From contig CM060685.1 of the NCBI GenBank assembly GCA_030686995.1, positions 123,004,823 through 123,068,822 of the forward strand: DNA of 64,000 bases, in the 5' to 3' direction. This DNA comes from Artemisia argyi (taxonomy: Eukaryota > Streptophyta > Magnoliopsida > Asterales > Asteraceae). The position numbers and the translations under genes were made by a program. The notes under the pieces are model-generated. The model was not told the DNA's origin. It did not search any database and was given only the letters and a program-made list of their open reading frames with translations. Every line of letters begins with the position of its first letter. Positions within the stretch are counted from its first letter, which is position 1. This document shows positions 36,475-47,530 of the stretch, one piece after another.

Positions 36475-38085
36475 AGAACTTCAAGTTCTATTACATTGAA
36501 TAGAATTAAAATACAATAACCTCAAATTATTGTTATAATCATGATTATCACAAAAGAATGAAAATAACATAACATTAAGTTAATTTTATATTTTATAAAG
36601 AACCTCAAGTTCTAAACTGATTTCTTTAAATGAATAATAATAACATAACCTCATAGTTATTGGTATTTAAAAGCCTTATGTTCACTTTATGATTCCCAAG
36701 TGAATCAAATGACATCATTATGTGCGTTACACATGCAGTTGAGTTATAATAACATAACCTCAAGTTATTGTTATTGTTATTATTATTTTAGAAAATCATG
36801 CTCTATTATGCTACATATAATTTTTTTAATATGATTCTTTCATAAGAAATAATATAATAACCTCATGTTATGTTTGAAAAAATAATAATAATTAGAACCT
36901 CAAGTCCTAATTTAATCATGTTAATAAATCAATTACATAACCTCGTGTTATGTTAGAAAAAAAAATAAAAACTCAAGTTGTATTATGATTCTCTCAAGAG
37001 AATCAAATAAATTTTATTGCTATTAACTTTGTGATTATTTACGTTATGTTTATTTAATTGCATTTTTTTCCAATTCAATTACTAATTATTAACCACCTAA
37101 TTACTATTTAGTTGTAACATGTTTCTATCTTTCAATTATTTAAAAAAGAGAAAACACAAAATATATTAAACTAAGTCAATATGATAATTTCTAGCTACTT
37201 ATTATGTATGTTGACATATAAAGAAATTAAAACTAGCAAATAAATAAATAAATAAATAATAAAAAAATAAAAAATCGACAAAAAAAATAAAAAATAAAAA
37301 TAAAATCTTACTATACAATGCTTTATAAGTGCAAGATACTATTTGTTATATGATATTAATAATTTATAAATCATTACAATTTTATGTCACAAATTGATCT
37401 TTCACATTAAATTTTTATTATGGTAATATATGCGATTTTTGCTAAATTATACATTTGCTCATTTTATGTAGTTAAAATTCAAAGCTTTTAAATAAGACTC
37501 TTTACGAGAGTGCGCCACAACAATGGTATTCCCCCGTCCTCTTCTCGTGAAGACCTTAAAAGGGAATACTTAATGATGAAAGACCGTTAAATTATGACAA
37601 AATCTGAAGGATAGATTACCGCATAATAGCTAGTAACCCTTTAAGAAAGTTCGCTATATTTGAATGCACCTTATGTTGCGAGATTTAAAGTTGTCAGCAT
37701 GTACAATTTGGAATTATTCAAAAATTAACGAAAAAAAATGCAACCTGAGTAGTGAATATACATGTTTGAGAAAATATTCTTAATTGTTTATGCCTCAAAT
37801 ATGCTTCTATAGCAGCGTTATCATGAATGTGAATTTACAAAGTTTCATGAACTAATATATGTTCTTGTTGTTGAACGAAACAATGAGTTCCTGATGAGAA
37901 ATATAAATCTTGTTCAACTATTAGTCCATTCTTTAATATGAATGTGATGAAATGGTCAACATAAAGATCTTCATTCCCTCATGAGAATGGGATAATATTA
38001 TGATTAATATAGAGATCTTCATTCCCTCAAGTGAATGTGATAAAATGATCAAAATAAGATCTTCATTCCCTCAACTGAATTTGAT
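36475..38085. repeat. Array of short hairpins sharing a CCTCAAG-like centre
   Basis: At least a dozen short inverted repeats whose loop or centre is CTCAAG, CCTCATG or CCTCGTG: for example AGAACTTCAAGTTCT (36475-36489), AGAACCTCAAGTTCT (36599-36613), AACATAACCTCAAGTTATTG (about 36749), ACATAACCTCGTGTTATGT (about 36939), GATTCTCTCAAGAGAATC (about 36988) and three CATTCCCTCAWS-GAATG units at 37970-38085. The arms differ from unit to unit, but each arm pairs with its own partner. No coding sequence in between. Confidence 0.6.
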
Positions 38086-38446
38086 TATATAATGATGAAT
38101 GTCTAAAGATATCATGGTCATGGTCGAAGTGATATGAAAAATGATAAACCACTAGTAGTGGCAAAACAAGAACAAAGCAAATGGATATATCATGTATGCA
38201 AAATACAAGTGTGTTAAAGAAATTAAACACTATATTCACTGGTTCAACTAGATTTCTAGTAGATGTAGCTAAAAACTTTTGTAATAAGATAGAGTGGTAT
38301 TCTAACCCTCGTAATGCCATATCTAATGATTGTACGCTTGATGCTAGCTTCTTGCTAGGTTCTTAATACAATTGCTGTTTCAAAAAGAAAAATTCTAATT
38401 GTCGATCAGTTTTCTAAATTAGCTTGACCCAACAGAAAATGACAAC

Positions 38447-38731
38447 GTGGAAGGACTGCAACCAAATGCGAGAGGTCTTGGATTAGTTGCTTTTGGGGCG
38501 AGTATTGTTCGTTTTAATAACTTCAAACAGAAAAAATGGATGGACATCTTTATTTACCCTGTAAATGTAGTGGCTTTGTTTGTATCCTTGAATATCAGAA
38601 GTGGACAACACATGGTTGTTGATGTTATTTCTTTAGCTGGTTTATTAGTTTGTACCAAATTATTTCCAATTAATCACTTGTATAACATCATTCTCAAAGC
38701 CTCATCGCGTGATGGAGTTAAGTATTTATAA
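38447..38731 (+). CDS. Orphan ORF of unknown function
   Basis: 94 codons; the frame is open a little upstream (38420). It is mixed polar/hydrophobic with a membrane-like stretch (IFIYPVNVVALFVSL, about residues 35-50) and ends ILKASSRDGVKYL. Composition is more protein-like than that of neighbouring ORFs, so it may be an exon or decayed gene fragment. I do not recognise a family. Confidence 0.25.
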   Translation: MEGLQPNARGLGLVAFGASIVRFNNFKQKKWMDIFIYPVNVVALFVSLNIRSGQHMVVDVISLAGLLVCTKLFPINHLYNIILKASSRDGVKYL

Positions 38732-39265
38732 TGTTCTCCAGTAAATTGTACGTGCAAATCAATGTGTAATCCACGGCTTAGACATTTTTCCCAAGGACAT
38801 TTGATTATTGTGGCAAGTCTTCAGTTCCTTTAATCCTACCTCTAACTAATAAGCACAACATTTAATGGAGGTGAGAAATTTGGCGGGTTGGATCTCACCC
38901 AATATGACCTGTTTCTTTTAAGCTACTTGATATTTTACAATATTGACCAGTTAGAGATAAAAACGAAATCCAAAATTGCAAAATCTACATACTGATTTTT
39001 TCCACTTGTCTAAATGTTATCTTAAAAAAGTGATGCTTTTTCAAACGTATAATGGTAGCACAATAGAAGAATGCATTGACAAGAGAGGGAGAGTGGTTGC
39101 TCAAAAATCAAACAAGCGTGGGAATAATTGTTAGACATTATCTGATTATCTAATAATAATTTGTTAGCCCAACATAGTTCAACTGAACATATTCTAATGA
39201 CATTAATATTTACAAAGCACCCATTTAAGGCTGTCATATGCTTCAGGGGAGTGTTCATTACTTCA
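38732..39265. other. Intergenic, 3' flank of the YqgF-like gene
   Basis: Contains the likely 3' UTR of the minus-strand gene. I see nothing else. Confidence 0.4.
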
Positions 39266-40533
39266 TTAGCTTAGCTCGGCCATGTCCTTCTTCACAACAT
39301 TCTTCATAGCCTCCAAATAGTCCTGCCAAAGACCAACAAATAAAAATCCAGATTAAATCTAAAAGTTCTAATCCTCATAAGAACATTAATCACCGCAAAA
39401 CATTTTAATTTAACTTGGTTTTTGGTTTTTTCAGTTTTAGAACATAAGTAAAACTTGTGACACAGAACAAATACCTCAAGCACTCCACTTGCAGCATATC
39501 TTTTATCACTTAGTCTTTTTGCTGCTACAGGGTCGAAACTGAATGGGTTCTCAACGTTTCGGATAAACTGTTCCCAAATTAAGCACATCAATCACAATCT
39601 TGCCATAGTTGCAACTTAAACGGGGAAGATTATGCTACAATTAAACTAATTTAAGCAACATAGCTAATTGTGGGCAGTAAATTTGATATTTTATTCGTGA
39701 TACAATTCAAAAGAGCGAAAAAAGAAAATCTAAATGGATAAAAGAGTGCACACCTTAGCATATAAGTCGTCTTCCCCCCAAAAGGTATACGGAACCATAT
39801 CCAGATTCCCCGTCTTAGAAAGGCCATCAACAAATTGTTTTACTTTGAGTATCTAACAAAAATGAAAAGGAAAAAAAATATATAAAAGGAGATTATAATT
39901 CCAAGTGAAAAAAGGGAAATTGAAGTTACATTATGAACAAACTTACGTCTTGCGTGTGCTTCGGGTATCCAACAATAAGGCCCGACACAGAGAGTGGTGT
40001 TATCTACAAAGAGAAAACGAATCAGGTTCCCAATCAAATAAAAGCAATTTCGTTAACTCCATCACGAAAAGTAAAACTTGAAAACTGACCACATCTTGAA
40101 GTTTGGAAGCGATGAGACTTATATCATTTTCCGTTTGATCAAAAACACTGACATATAAAAAACGCCAATATTATCTAATGCATGTTGCCATTGGTATGGT
40201 TCCGTATAGCAACATTATAATAATACAAAAAGAAAGGGCTAATAATTCCAGTATGGGAGATACTTCTATGTCAAAACAATTCAGTAGCAAACATAACTCC
40301 TAAGACAAAACTAATAGTTGCAATTAGTTTTGCATTTCCATTACCAATTTACTATAAAGAGTTTGAAGTTCATACCAATAAGGTTTAACAAGACCATTGA
40401 GATAAACGGCGACACCAACACATTTAGCCCAATAAGAGTCAGCTCCGAGACTTAGACCTAGTACTCCGCCTTGTGTTGAAGCATTCAGCTTTAGCAAGTC
40501 CCGGTATAAGCTGAGGGGTCTGGCGTACCTCAT
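39266..40533 (-). CDS. YqgF/RuvX-like putative pre-16S rRNA nuclease homologue, six exons
   Basis: Exons 40533-40376, 40147-40090, 40003-39947, 39852-39754, 39567-39475 and 39322-39266 join to 173 codons. All five introns are GT-AG; the first is phase 2, the rest phase 0. The start MRYARPLSLYRDLLKL matches, from memory, the start of plant homologues of the bacterial YqgF/RuvX RNase H-fold family (16S rRNA 5'-end maturation in bacteria). Other landmarks: VLGLSLG (strand 1), SGLIVGYP, FVDGLSKTGNLDMVPYTFWGEDD, and SDKRYAASGVLEDYLEAM. Length is normal. Family members have Asp in the first motif (GLDVG-like) and usually an acidic residue in a WDER-like motif; here these read GLSLG and WGED, and the first loop has an insertion (ADSYWAKC). 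It may be a divergent, catalytically weak paralogue, or the gene may be decaying. Transcription is unverified. Confidence 0.8.
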
Positions 40534-41379
40534 CTATCGATCTAAAATTAGTACTTAATTAACAAATCTATTATTTTAACTCTAATTCACCTTAAGGGGG
40601 GTGTTCGTGTTAGCTTTTTACTAAACTTATGAGTGTACATAAGTTTTTGGAAAAGAAGACAAGCCCTTTTTATTTTATTATTTTTTTCCAGTTTATGAGC
40701 TTATCAAGGGAGTATTTGGAGGAGCTTAAATTTTGGGCTTATGGGCTTATTCAGAATTGGAAAGCTCAAAAGCTCACTTTTTTCGGCTTACGGGCTTATT
40801 AACTTGAGCTTGTAGCTTGTTTAAATAAGCTATAAGCTGAAAAAAAAAATTAATCACAAGGCGGAAAAGTGGGCTTATGAGTTTTTCGAATTTCAAATAA
40901 GCCCGAAAAATAAGCTAATCCAAAAACTTTATGGCTGACTTAACCTTACCGGTTTATGTATTCAAAAGTTACATAAGCTCATAATTAAGCCACGTAAATA
41001 AGCTAACACAAACGCCCCGTACGTAAGAGAACTATTCTAATTTTTCCAAATACAAACAACACTTATAAAACCCAACATCAACCCGTACCAATTATGCGAA
41101 ATTGTAAATCAGAAAACAAGAGTAAATGTTGAATAATAATAATAAGTATAAAATCATAAAATAACCTTAAAATAACAAAGATGGAGAACCTTAAAAATCA
41201 GAAAGATTGACGTCAAGGAGGAGACGGTGCTAGGGTTTGAACAACCTCCTTTTTAAGATGAATTTATGTTTAAGGTTTTCCGTGGCCTATATTTGTTTTT
41301 CTCAGTTGTAGAAAAAAAATTCCTCTTGTTTCTAAATTCGAAGAGAATGATTTAGAGTTTGAGAATTTTGAAAACAAAG

Positions 41380-41380
<1 letters not shown>
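40534..41380. other. Upstream region of the YqgF-like gene with a MITE
   Basis: The promoter and a possible 5' leader of the minus-strand gene lie here, interrupted by a MITE-like element (40597-41017). Confidence 0.4.
40597..41017. mobile_element. MITE with GGGGYGTTYGTGTTAGCTT termini
   Basis: Terminal inverted repeats of 19 bp (GGGGTGTTCGTGTTAGCTT at left, complement of GGGGCGTTTGTGTTAGCTT at right; two mismatches) around 421 bp rich in AAGCTTAT/ATAAGCT sub-repeats. Non-coding. Superfamily uncertain (hAT-like by composition); no clear target duplication. Confidence 0.6.

Positions 41381-41412
<32 letters not shown>
41381..41412. repeat. (TA)16 microsatellite
   Basis: Uninterrupted TA dinucleotide run of about 32 bp. 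Confidence 0.95.
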
Positions 41413-41416
<4 letters not shown>

Positions 41417-42918
41417 TTAAATGATAAGAAGATTACCTCAAATTGGTACGGTGGTGACGCCGGACGGTGGCGGCAAAGGTTAGTGGTGGAGGATGACACA
41501 AGAAATTAGGGGTAAAATATTGTATGTGTTTTTTTAGTTGAAAAAAAAATGAGAAAGAAAAAAGTGAGAATGGTTGAATGAGCTTTTCAATTTATTATTT
41601 AAATTCAGAAAATGAGAATTTCATTTTTTTTTTTTTTTGAAATTGTTTGAAAAAAATGTGACTAAACGGATTTTCAATTTTTTCATTTTCACATGAAAAA
41701 TTTACTAGAAAAAATGAGATATTTTTTACCAACTAAACGCACCCTAATATTGATGTGTTGTAATTTTTGGTAACAGTGAGTTGTAAGTCATATGTAGCTC
41801 ACATCTCCGGCTTCTTAAAAAAGTATTCGAAAAATAATTATTCTTAAAAAATAGTAAAGATTACCGTTCTTTTACCAAATGAATAACAAAAATCAAAAAA
41901 TTCATTGCTCACAGCTTATTGCCACCAAAAGCTCCGCGCCAAGTATTGGAAAATGAGCATTCCTAAAAGATAGCAAAGCTCACCACTCCTTCGCCAAACG
42001 AACGATAAATATTAAAAAGCTCATTGTTCACCGCTCATCGCCCTAAAAAGCTCCACACTAAACATAGCAGTAGCTTTGAGCGGTGAGCTGTGGCTACTGC
42101 TCACAGCTCACTGCTACTTTTACCAAACACACCCAGGTAAGAGACGTTCTCTTTTTATTTGCAATGATGCTTTTATAACAGCATCCCAATTCGATAGTAG
42201 AATATTTTAAAGTCTTTTTATATTCCTCATATTAAAAGAAAACATATCAAAAGTTTTGTTTTAAATTATGGCTAGTTAATACCCGAATACGCGGGTTGTC
42301 AAAACAATCCTTAACAAAAAAAATATTGATAAATCAGTAAGTCTATAAATTAGGAACGAACTTACCAAATTTTACAGCAATTAGAAATATGGTTGGAAAT
42401 GTACTCATATTGCTATTGAAACTCTTTGTTTTATGCAAAGGTTAGAAAAATGACCGGCTGATTTTCCATGTAAGATAAAAAAATTCCATATATTTGTTTT
42501 TTTATTCCCACCACCGAGATCAACTTTTTATCTTTCTTTCTTTGTCATTTCCATAAATACTGTTGGGTAAATGAAATGTCCACTAGTCCTGATTATAATT
42601 TGAACATAAATCAAGCTAAGTGAAGAAGTCTCCTTGATAATGATGTTAGGAAGGATATCAAGAAGACTCACTGATATTAAAGTCATTGAGCATCTCCAGC
42701 AGAAGTTTAAGTCATAAGACATCGTCAAGGTTACTTGAAGTCGTGCTCTCTAGCTGATACGGGTCAGCCAGTATGTACAAGGAACTCTAGCTGAAATGTA
42801 AGGATTATCAGGGGTGGCAATACCCTGATAATCCTTCAACTCCCTGATCAGACCAACAAAGCATAGCTCATATCAACTGAGATTTAGGCGGGACTTTTCA
42901 CTAATATGTTTGAGCGGG
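41413..42918. other. AT-rich intergenic region with MITE-like pieces
   Basis: Contains several termini of the type 'actaaacgcaccctaa' (about 41725-41745) and 'ccaaacacaccc' (about 42122-42134), with repeats of AAAGCTC/GAGCTTT between them, suggesting one or two decayed MITEs. A TGTTGGGTAAATG string at about 42562 resembles a copia LTR start, but no matching end or second copy was found. No gene. Confidence 0.35.
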
Positions 42919-42945
42919 TGATCAGTGCTAAACAGTCAGATAATA

Positions 42946-43142
42946 CCCCGGCAGCGGCGCCAAAATTTGATCAGTGCTAAACAGTCAGATAATATTGACC
43001 AAGTTAAATGGTCAACAAGTCAAAAACAGCTTAGACTAATGCTCCGCGGAGTACAATGTATCCTCGGGTCGTTAATCCCAACGAGGTGTGAAATCTGTAA
43101 TAAAACGGAATTTGGGATCGAGTGATTATGAACAGGAATAGG
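42946..43142 (-). mobile_element. Remnant of a minus-strand Athila-type element: PBS plus LTR end
   Basis: The complement of TGGCGCCGCTGCCGGGG lies at 42946-42962, followed by an LTR 3' end starting at 42968 (TGATCAGTGC). The LTR fragment carries GGGTCGTTAATCCCAACGAG (about 43064-43083), the counterpart of the motif near the end of the plus-strand LTR at about 46870-46895. It is cut at about 43142 by the 5' LTR of element A. A 26-bp copy of the LTR terminus also lies on the other side of the PBS (42919-42944). Confidence 0.65.
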
Positions 43143-46100
43143 TGAGTGATGAGTGCTCAAACACTCATCATTTTTCTCGTATTTAAAGTTATAAACTGCC
43201 AAAACATCTGAAAACACTCAGAAATGCATCAAAATACTAAAAATATCCCAGGGATTGTATTTTATACGTTTCAGATGCAAAATGAGTAAAAACAATGAAA
43301 AACGAACAAAGTTTACACAATTGGCAGTTTCAGTCCCCCAATTTTCAAAAATTGACAAAACTAGTCCCTGAGCATTTGTTTTGAAAGAAAAGTCAACCCA
43401 AGGTTTTTAAAAGTAAAAAATTATCAAATTTAGTCCTTGGGTGAAAACTTTTGGAAAATGACATATTTGGTCCCTGCAGTTTGGAAATTGGCAAAATCAG
43501 TCCTTGGGAATTTTAAAATGGAAAATATCTTTTGTGACCCTCATCTTATGGGAATGTAAAAAACTTGGTCCCTGGATTAACTTTGGAAGGTTGGCAACAT
43601 CGGTCCTTAAAAATCAGAAATTACAAAATGGTCCTTGGGCTTTTATTTTTACAAACCAAATGGACCCTTGTGATTATTATTCTTACCTAAACCAAAATAC
43701 CCAATCCAACACAAGCATAAACCTGATGCACATCCATCAATCCAAACCCTTACCCCTTTCTAATCCCATTTCACCCCAAGCCCAAAATCCCACCTGTTTT
43801 TATAATAAAACGGGGTCAAACAAATAGTCAACCCCTCCCCTGACCTTCTCTTTTGCCGCCATAACCAAACACCCAGCCCCAAACCCTGTACCTTCCCCCA
43901 ACATCTCTGTCCCCCTCCACCATCCTATTAGCCACCCTACACCACTCAACCAAAGTCAACCCCAAACACCATTATTACTTCTCCCCTCCTCCATGTTGGA
44001 CATCCACAGGGCATCAAAAATGGTCCTAGGGCTGAGATGGGACTTAAGCCAATCAAATGGCTAGGAATTGCTCCAAGGGGACAAAGACAACACAAAAGGC
44101 ACAAGACTGGGTGCAAAAGGAAGAAAAAGACCCCTGGTTCAAGTTTCTTTTTTTTTAGTATTTATAGAAGTCAAATGTAAGCCTGGAGGCTAAGTAGGTT
44201 TTTATGTATTTTTCTAATTTAGTAGAGTTAATTCAGTTGTAATCTTTTCAATATCAATGCAATGCAAGTATTTTAGTTTCTTAAAAATTCCAAGTTAATT
44301 ATTCTCATTTTCAGTTATAAAGTTCAAGTTTTTTTTATGATCATGGTATAAGTTCAAAAGTTGTTGTGTAGTACTGATATAAGCTCATTTAAGCTTATTG
44401 TAATCTTTTCCAAGCTCATTTAACAGGTCACTCAGTTACTTGTAGAAAACCAAAAAAAAAAATAAAAATAACTAGGATTTAGTAAGTTGAAATAAAAAGA
44501 AAAATTATAAAAAGATGAAGAAGAAAGAAGAAGAAGCAGTGGCAGAGATGGATATGGGGTATGATTTAGAGTCCCATGGGGGACATTAGGATGAGGTTTG
44601 GTTACTGGTTCTTAGTTGTCTCCTGCATTGGATGACAAGTAAGCTCATGGAACATAATTTTTCTATAATCTTAGCTAATTGATAATTATTGTTTTCTGTT
44701 GTTTAATCCTACTCATTTAGACTCATATTTGATTAGTGTAGCTTAATTAGTTGAGTTTGTGCTTGAATTTGGACACTAGCCTTGAAAATCTTCAACACAA
44801 ACTAGATTAGGGGTGTTTGGGATAACCTTGTACCCTGTGTTTCTTTGACTGCCAGGTTCTAAAACTAGTTTAGACAAAACATATTAGGTAATATTAGGAT
44901 AGTGGTAGCATAAATTCAGTAGGTTTAGTTAAAAAGTCAAAATTCATCTTCATTCCTCATTTCTTTTAACTGTTGTGTTTTCTCAGTTGAGTGACCATTG
45001 CATTAGGCTTAGTAGGAGTTCATATGGCTTAAATTAGTTCCATAATCACTAAATACAACAACATTAGTCATCTAGGATCATTGAAATCTTAGGTTAGTCA
45101 ACTTAGGTAAAAACTTTGAAAAAGTCAAAATTGCTCTTAATCAGGAAAATGGGACAGTTTTCAAACAGATTTGTAGCTTTCAATTTAGCTTAAAACTAGA
45201 TAAACATTGTTGATTTAGAATCTCTGGTAGCTTGTTTATCACTATCAAAAAGAATCTTGAACCTTTGGAACCATTTGATCATTGGAAGTTGGACTTAAAG
45301 TAGGCATGTTGAGTAAAAAGGTGCCCTGCACCAAGGGTTTCTGATACAACAGTTAGCATAAGTAACCAATTTTGAGTCCACCACTTGTGTGTGTGGTTTG
45401 TAATTTGGATTTCTGAGGAACTTGTAGTATAGGTTTTAGATACTCAGACCTGGTTTACATCCTTGAGCTTGTCTGTTTAGTTTGTGTGGTTCATTTAAGT
45501 GCTTCTTGCATTGCTCAGTGAGGCATTCACTTTAGGGCAATCATTTTACCATATTACATTGTTTAAGCTTGTAATCTTGTTCATTTGTGCTTGTCCAGTC
45601 TATTTGTAGTTTATGGTGATCCCTTGCACAATATTTCAGCTTGTTATTGCCCTTATGGAACTTATGAGCCCTTGAATTTGACTGTGAAGTCATCCCTCTC
45701 AGTCTCTCACAGGCCAACTTCACTAGCTCATCAAGAGCTAACCTGTGGACCCTAAGACTTGAACATTGGCTTATTTAAGAGTCCCCCAGTCCATATTTCA
45801 GATTCAAGTTTTATTTTGAACCCCTGAACCTCCCTGTGGACCCCACAGGGGGCTGCAAGTGAGCCTTTGTCCTGTTTGGTACAAGGCAATTTGGAATTGC
45901 TTATTTGTTTTTGTTGGCTTATTCTGTTGGTTTTTCTTGTTGTTTTAAGTTCAATTGAGTTCCCTCAAGTTGATTTCAGCTTATTGCATAGCTTAGGTGC
46001 CTTGGATAGCTTGTTTGAGCTTACAAATTTCATTTAAGTTCAAATAAGCTCAATTGTTGTGCTTATTACTTTCCACAGAGCTTATTTTCAAATTCCATCA

Positions 46101-46978
46101 AAAAGTCCTTTGTAAAAAGTGCTTAATATTAGTAGTAAATTAGTTGTGTAAAAGAAAAATTAAGGAAAACCAAAAATAATTAAAGTGATATCTATTTAAG
46201 CCCTTTTGGCTTATTTTCTGCTTATTTATAAGCAACATCTAATTTTAAATTTTTCCTAGGCTTCTGTACTCATAATAGATTTTTAGTAATTTTTTCAGAT
46301 TTTTCCTTGATCATTTAGTATTTTTTATAATTTAGTTTAGTTTAAATTAATTAAATAATTAGTTTTTAATTATAAATAATTAATTAAAAAGTAGGAAAAA
46401 TAGTTTTTCTGTTTTAAAATTAGTTTTATAATATTTTATATTTTTCTAAATTTAATTTTCATTTTTCTAGTTAAATTTTATAATTATTTGTAATTTAGGA
46501 TAATTTAGTTAATTAAAAAATAATTCATAATTAGTAATTAATTAAATAGTTGTAAAAATAGTTTTAATTTTCTAAAAATTTTCTTATAACATTAGGATTG
46601 TAAAAATATAATTTTCACATTCGTAGGACTTTATTTACTCCCGTTTCACTTTTTAATTTGCGCGTTCGCGTTTATTTTGAACTCAAACGCGCGTTTTTAG
46701 GTTAAATCATGTTTTTAGGTTATTTGATAATCAGTAATTGTTAATAAAGTGTTTCTAAGTTATTTTCCATCATAATCTTGTAGTGTAATCATAATAATCA
46801 AATTCCTGACCTTCATGATTAATCACCCGATCATTTAAAACGTTCACAAATACAATTGCACGCCTCGTCGGGACATAACGACCCGGGGATTCCCTAAACT
46901 CCTTGGTTAGTTGGTTTTTGACGTTTGACTTGGTTGACCATCACCTGGTAAACTTAGTTGACCGTTTAGGACCAATCA
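43143..46978 (+). repeat. 5' LTR of element A (about 3.8 kb)
   Basis: The right end ...CCAATCA is fixed by the PBS. The left end is placed at TGAGTGATGAGTGCTC because the LTR of element C begins with the same kind of stem-loop (TGAGTACTTATTTACTCACC) right after its purine tract. Shared order of features with 55692-59611 in inverse orientation: a 'ggtccttgg' U3 section, 'atttataga', 'gcttatttataagca', and 'cgacccgggga' near the end. The alignment is by eye and the copies are strongly diverged. Confidence 0.6.
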
Positions 46979-46983
46979 AAATT

Positions 46984-47001
46984 TGGCGCCGCTGCCGGGG
47001 A
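46984..47001 (+). other. Primer-binding site of element A (tRNA-Asp type)
   Basis: TGGCGCCGCTGCCGGGGA, five bases after the LTR end. It differs by one base from the complement of the plant tRNA-Asp 3' end. Confidence 0.85.
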
Positions 47002-47530
47002 GGCTGCTGCGTATCTGCACACGTTTTTTAGAGATTAGTGATTTTTCATTCACCACTGTATAAACTCCACCACTTTTTGTAAATCTTAATCATAAAACAA
47101 AAACGTCATTAACACTTTTCCTAAAGTTTTAACAACACCAAAAAACTCAAAAACAAACAAAACAAATCGTTACGTTTTCTATATCGCGTTTCTTATAAGG
47201 TGATTCTTAAAGAAATACAATTTTAGTAAACGAAACGATACTAAAAATATTGTCCAAAAGTTTTTTTTCACCGATACAGAAAAACCCAAAAACATTCGTC
47301 TTTTCTTGTGAATAATAATTACATAAAAATAAACCGTTGCAAACCAAGACAGAACACCTACCAACTGGGGGTGTGAACATAATAAGTTCCCAAACGAAAG
47401 ATTAAAACTTGCCTTTGTATTCCTATAGGTGGTGTACCTTTCTTAAAGAAGCCACTTACTTGTGATTATTGGTTTAAGTTCACTGTGGTTTTGCCTCGAC
47501 TTTGTTTTGATTGGTTTTTATTCCTAGTGC
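47002..47530 (+). other. Leader of element A
   Basis: Untranslated leader of about 530 nt between PBS and gag, A/T-rich, no ORF of note. RNA packaging signals would be expected here but none can be identified by eye. Confidence 0.5.

Noticed and set aside
42562..42945. Second copia LTR starting TGTTGGGTAAATG
   Set aside because: No matching CTAACA-type end, no PBS and no second copy.
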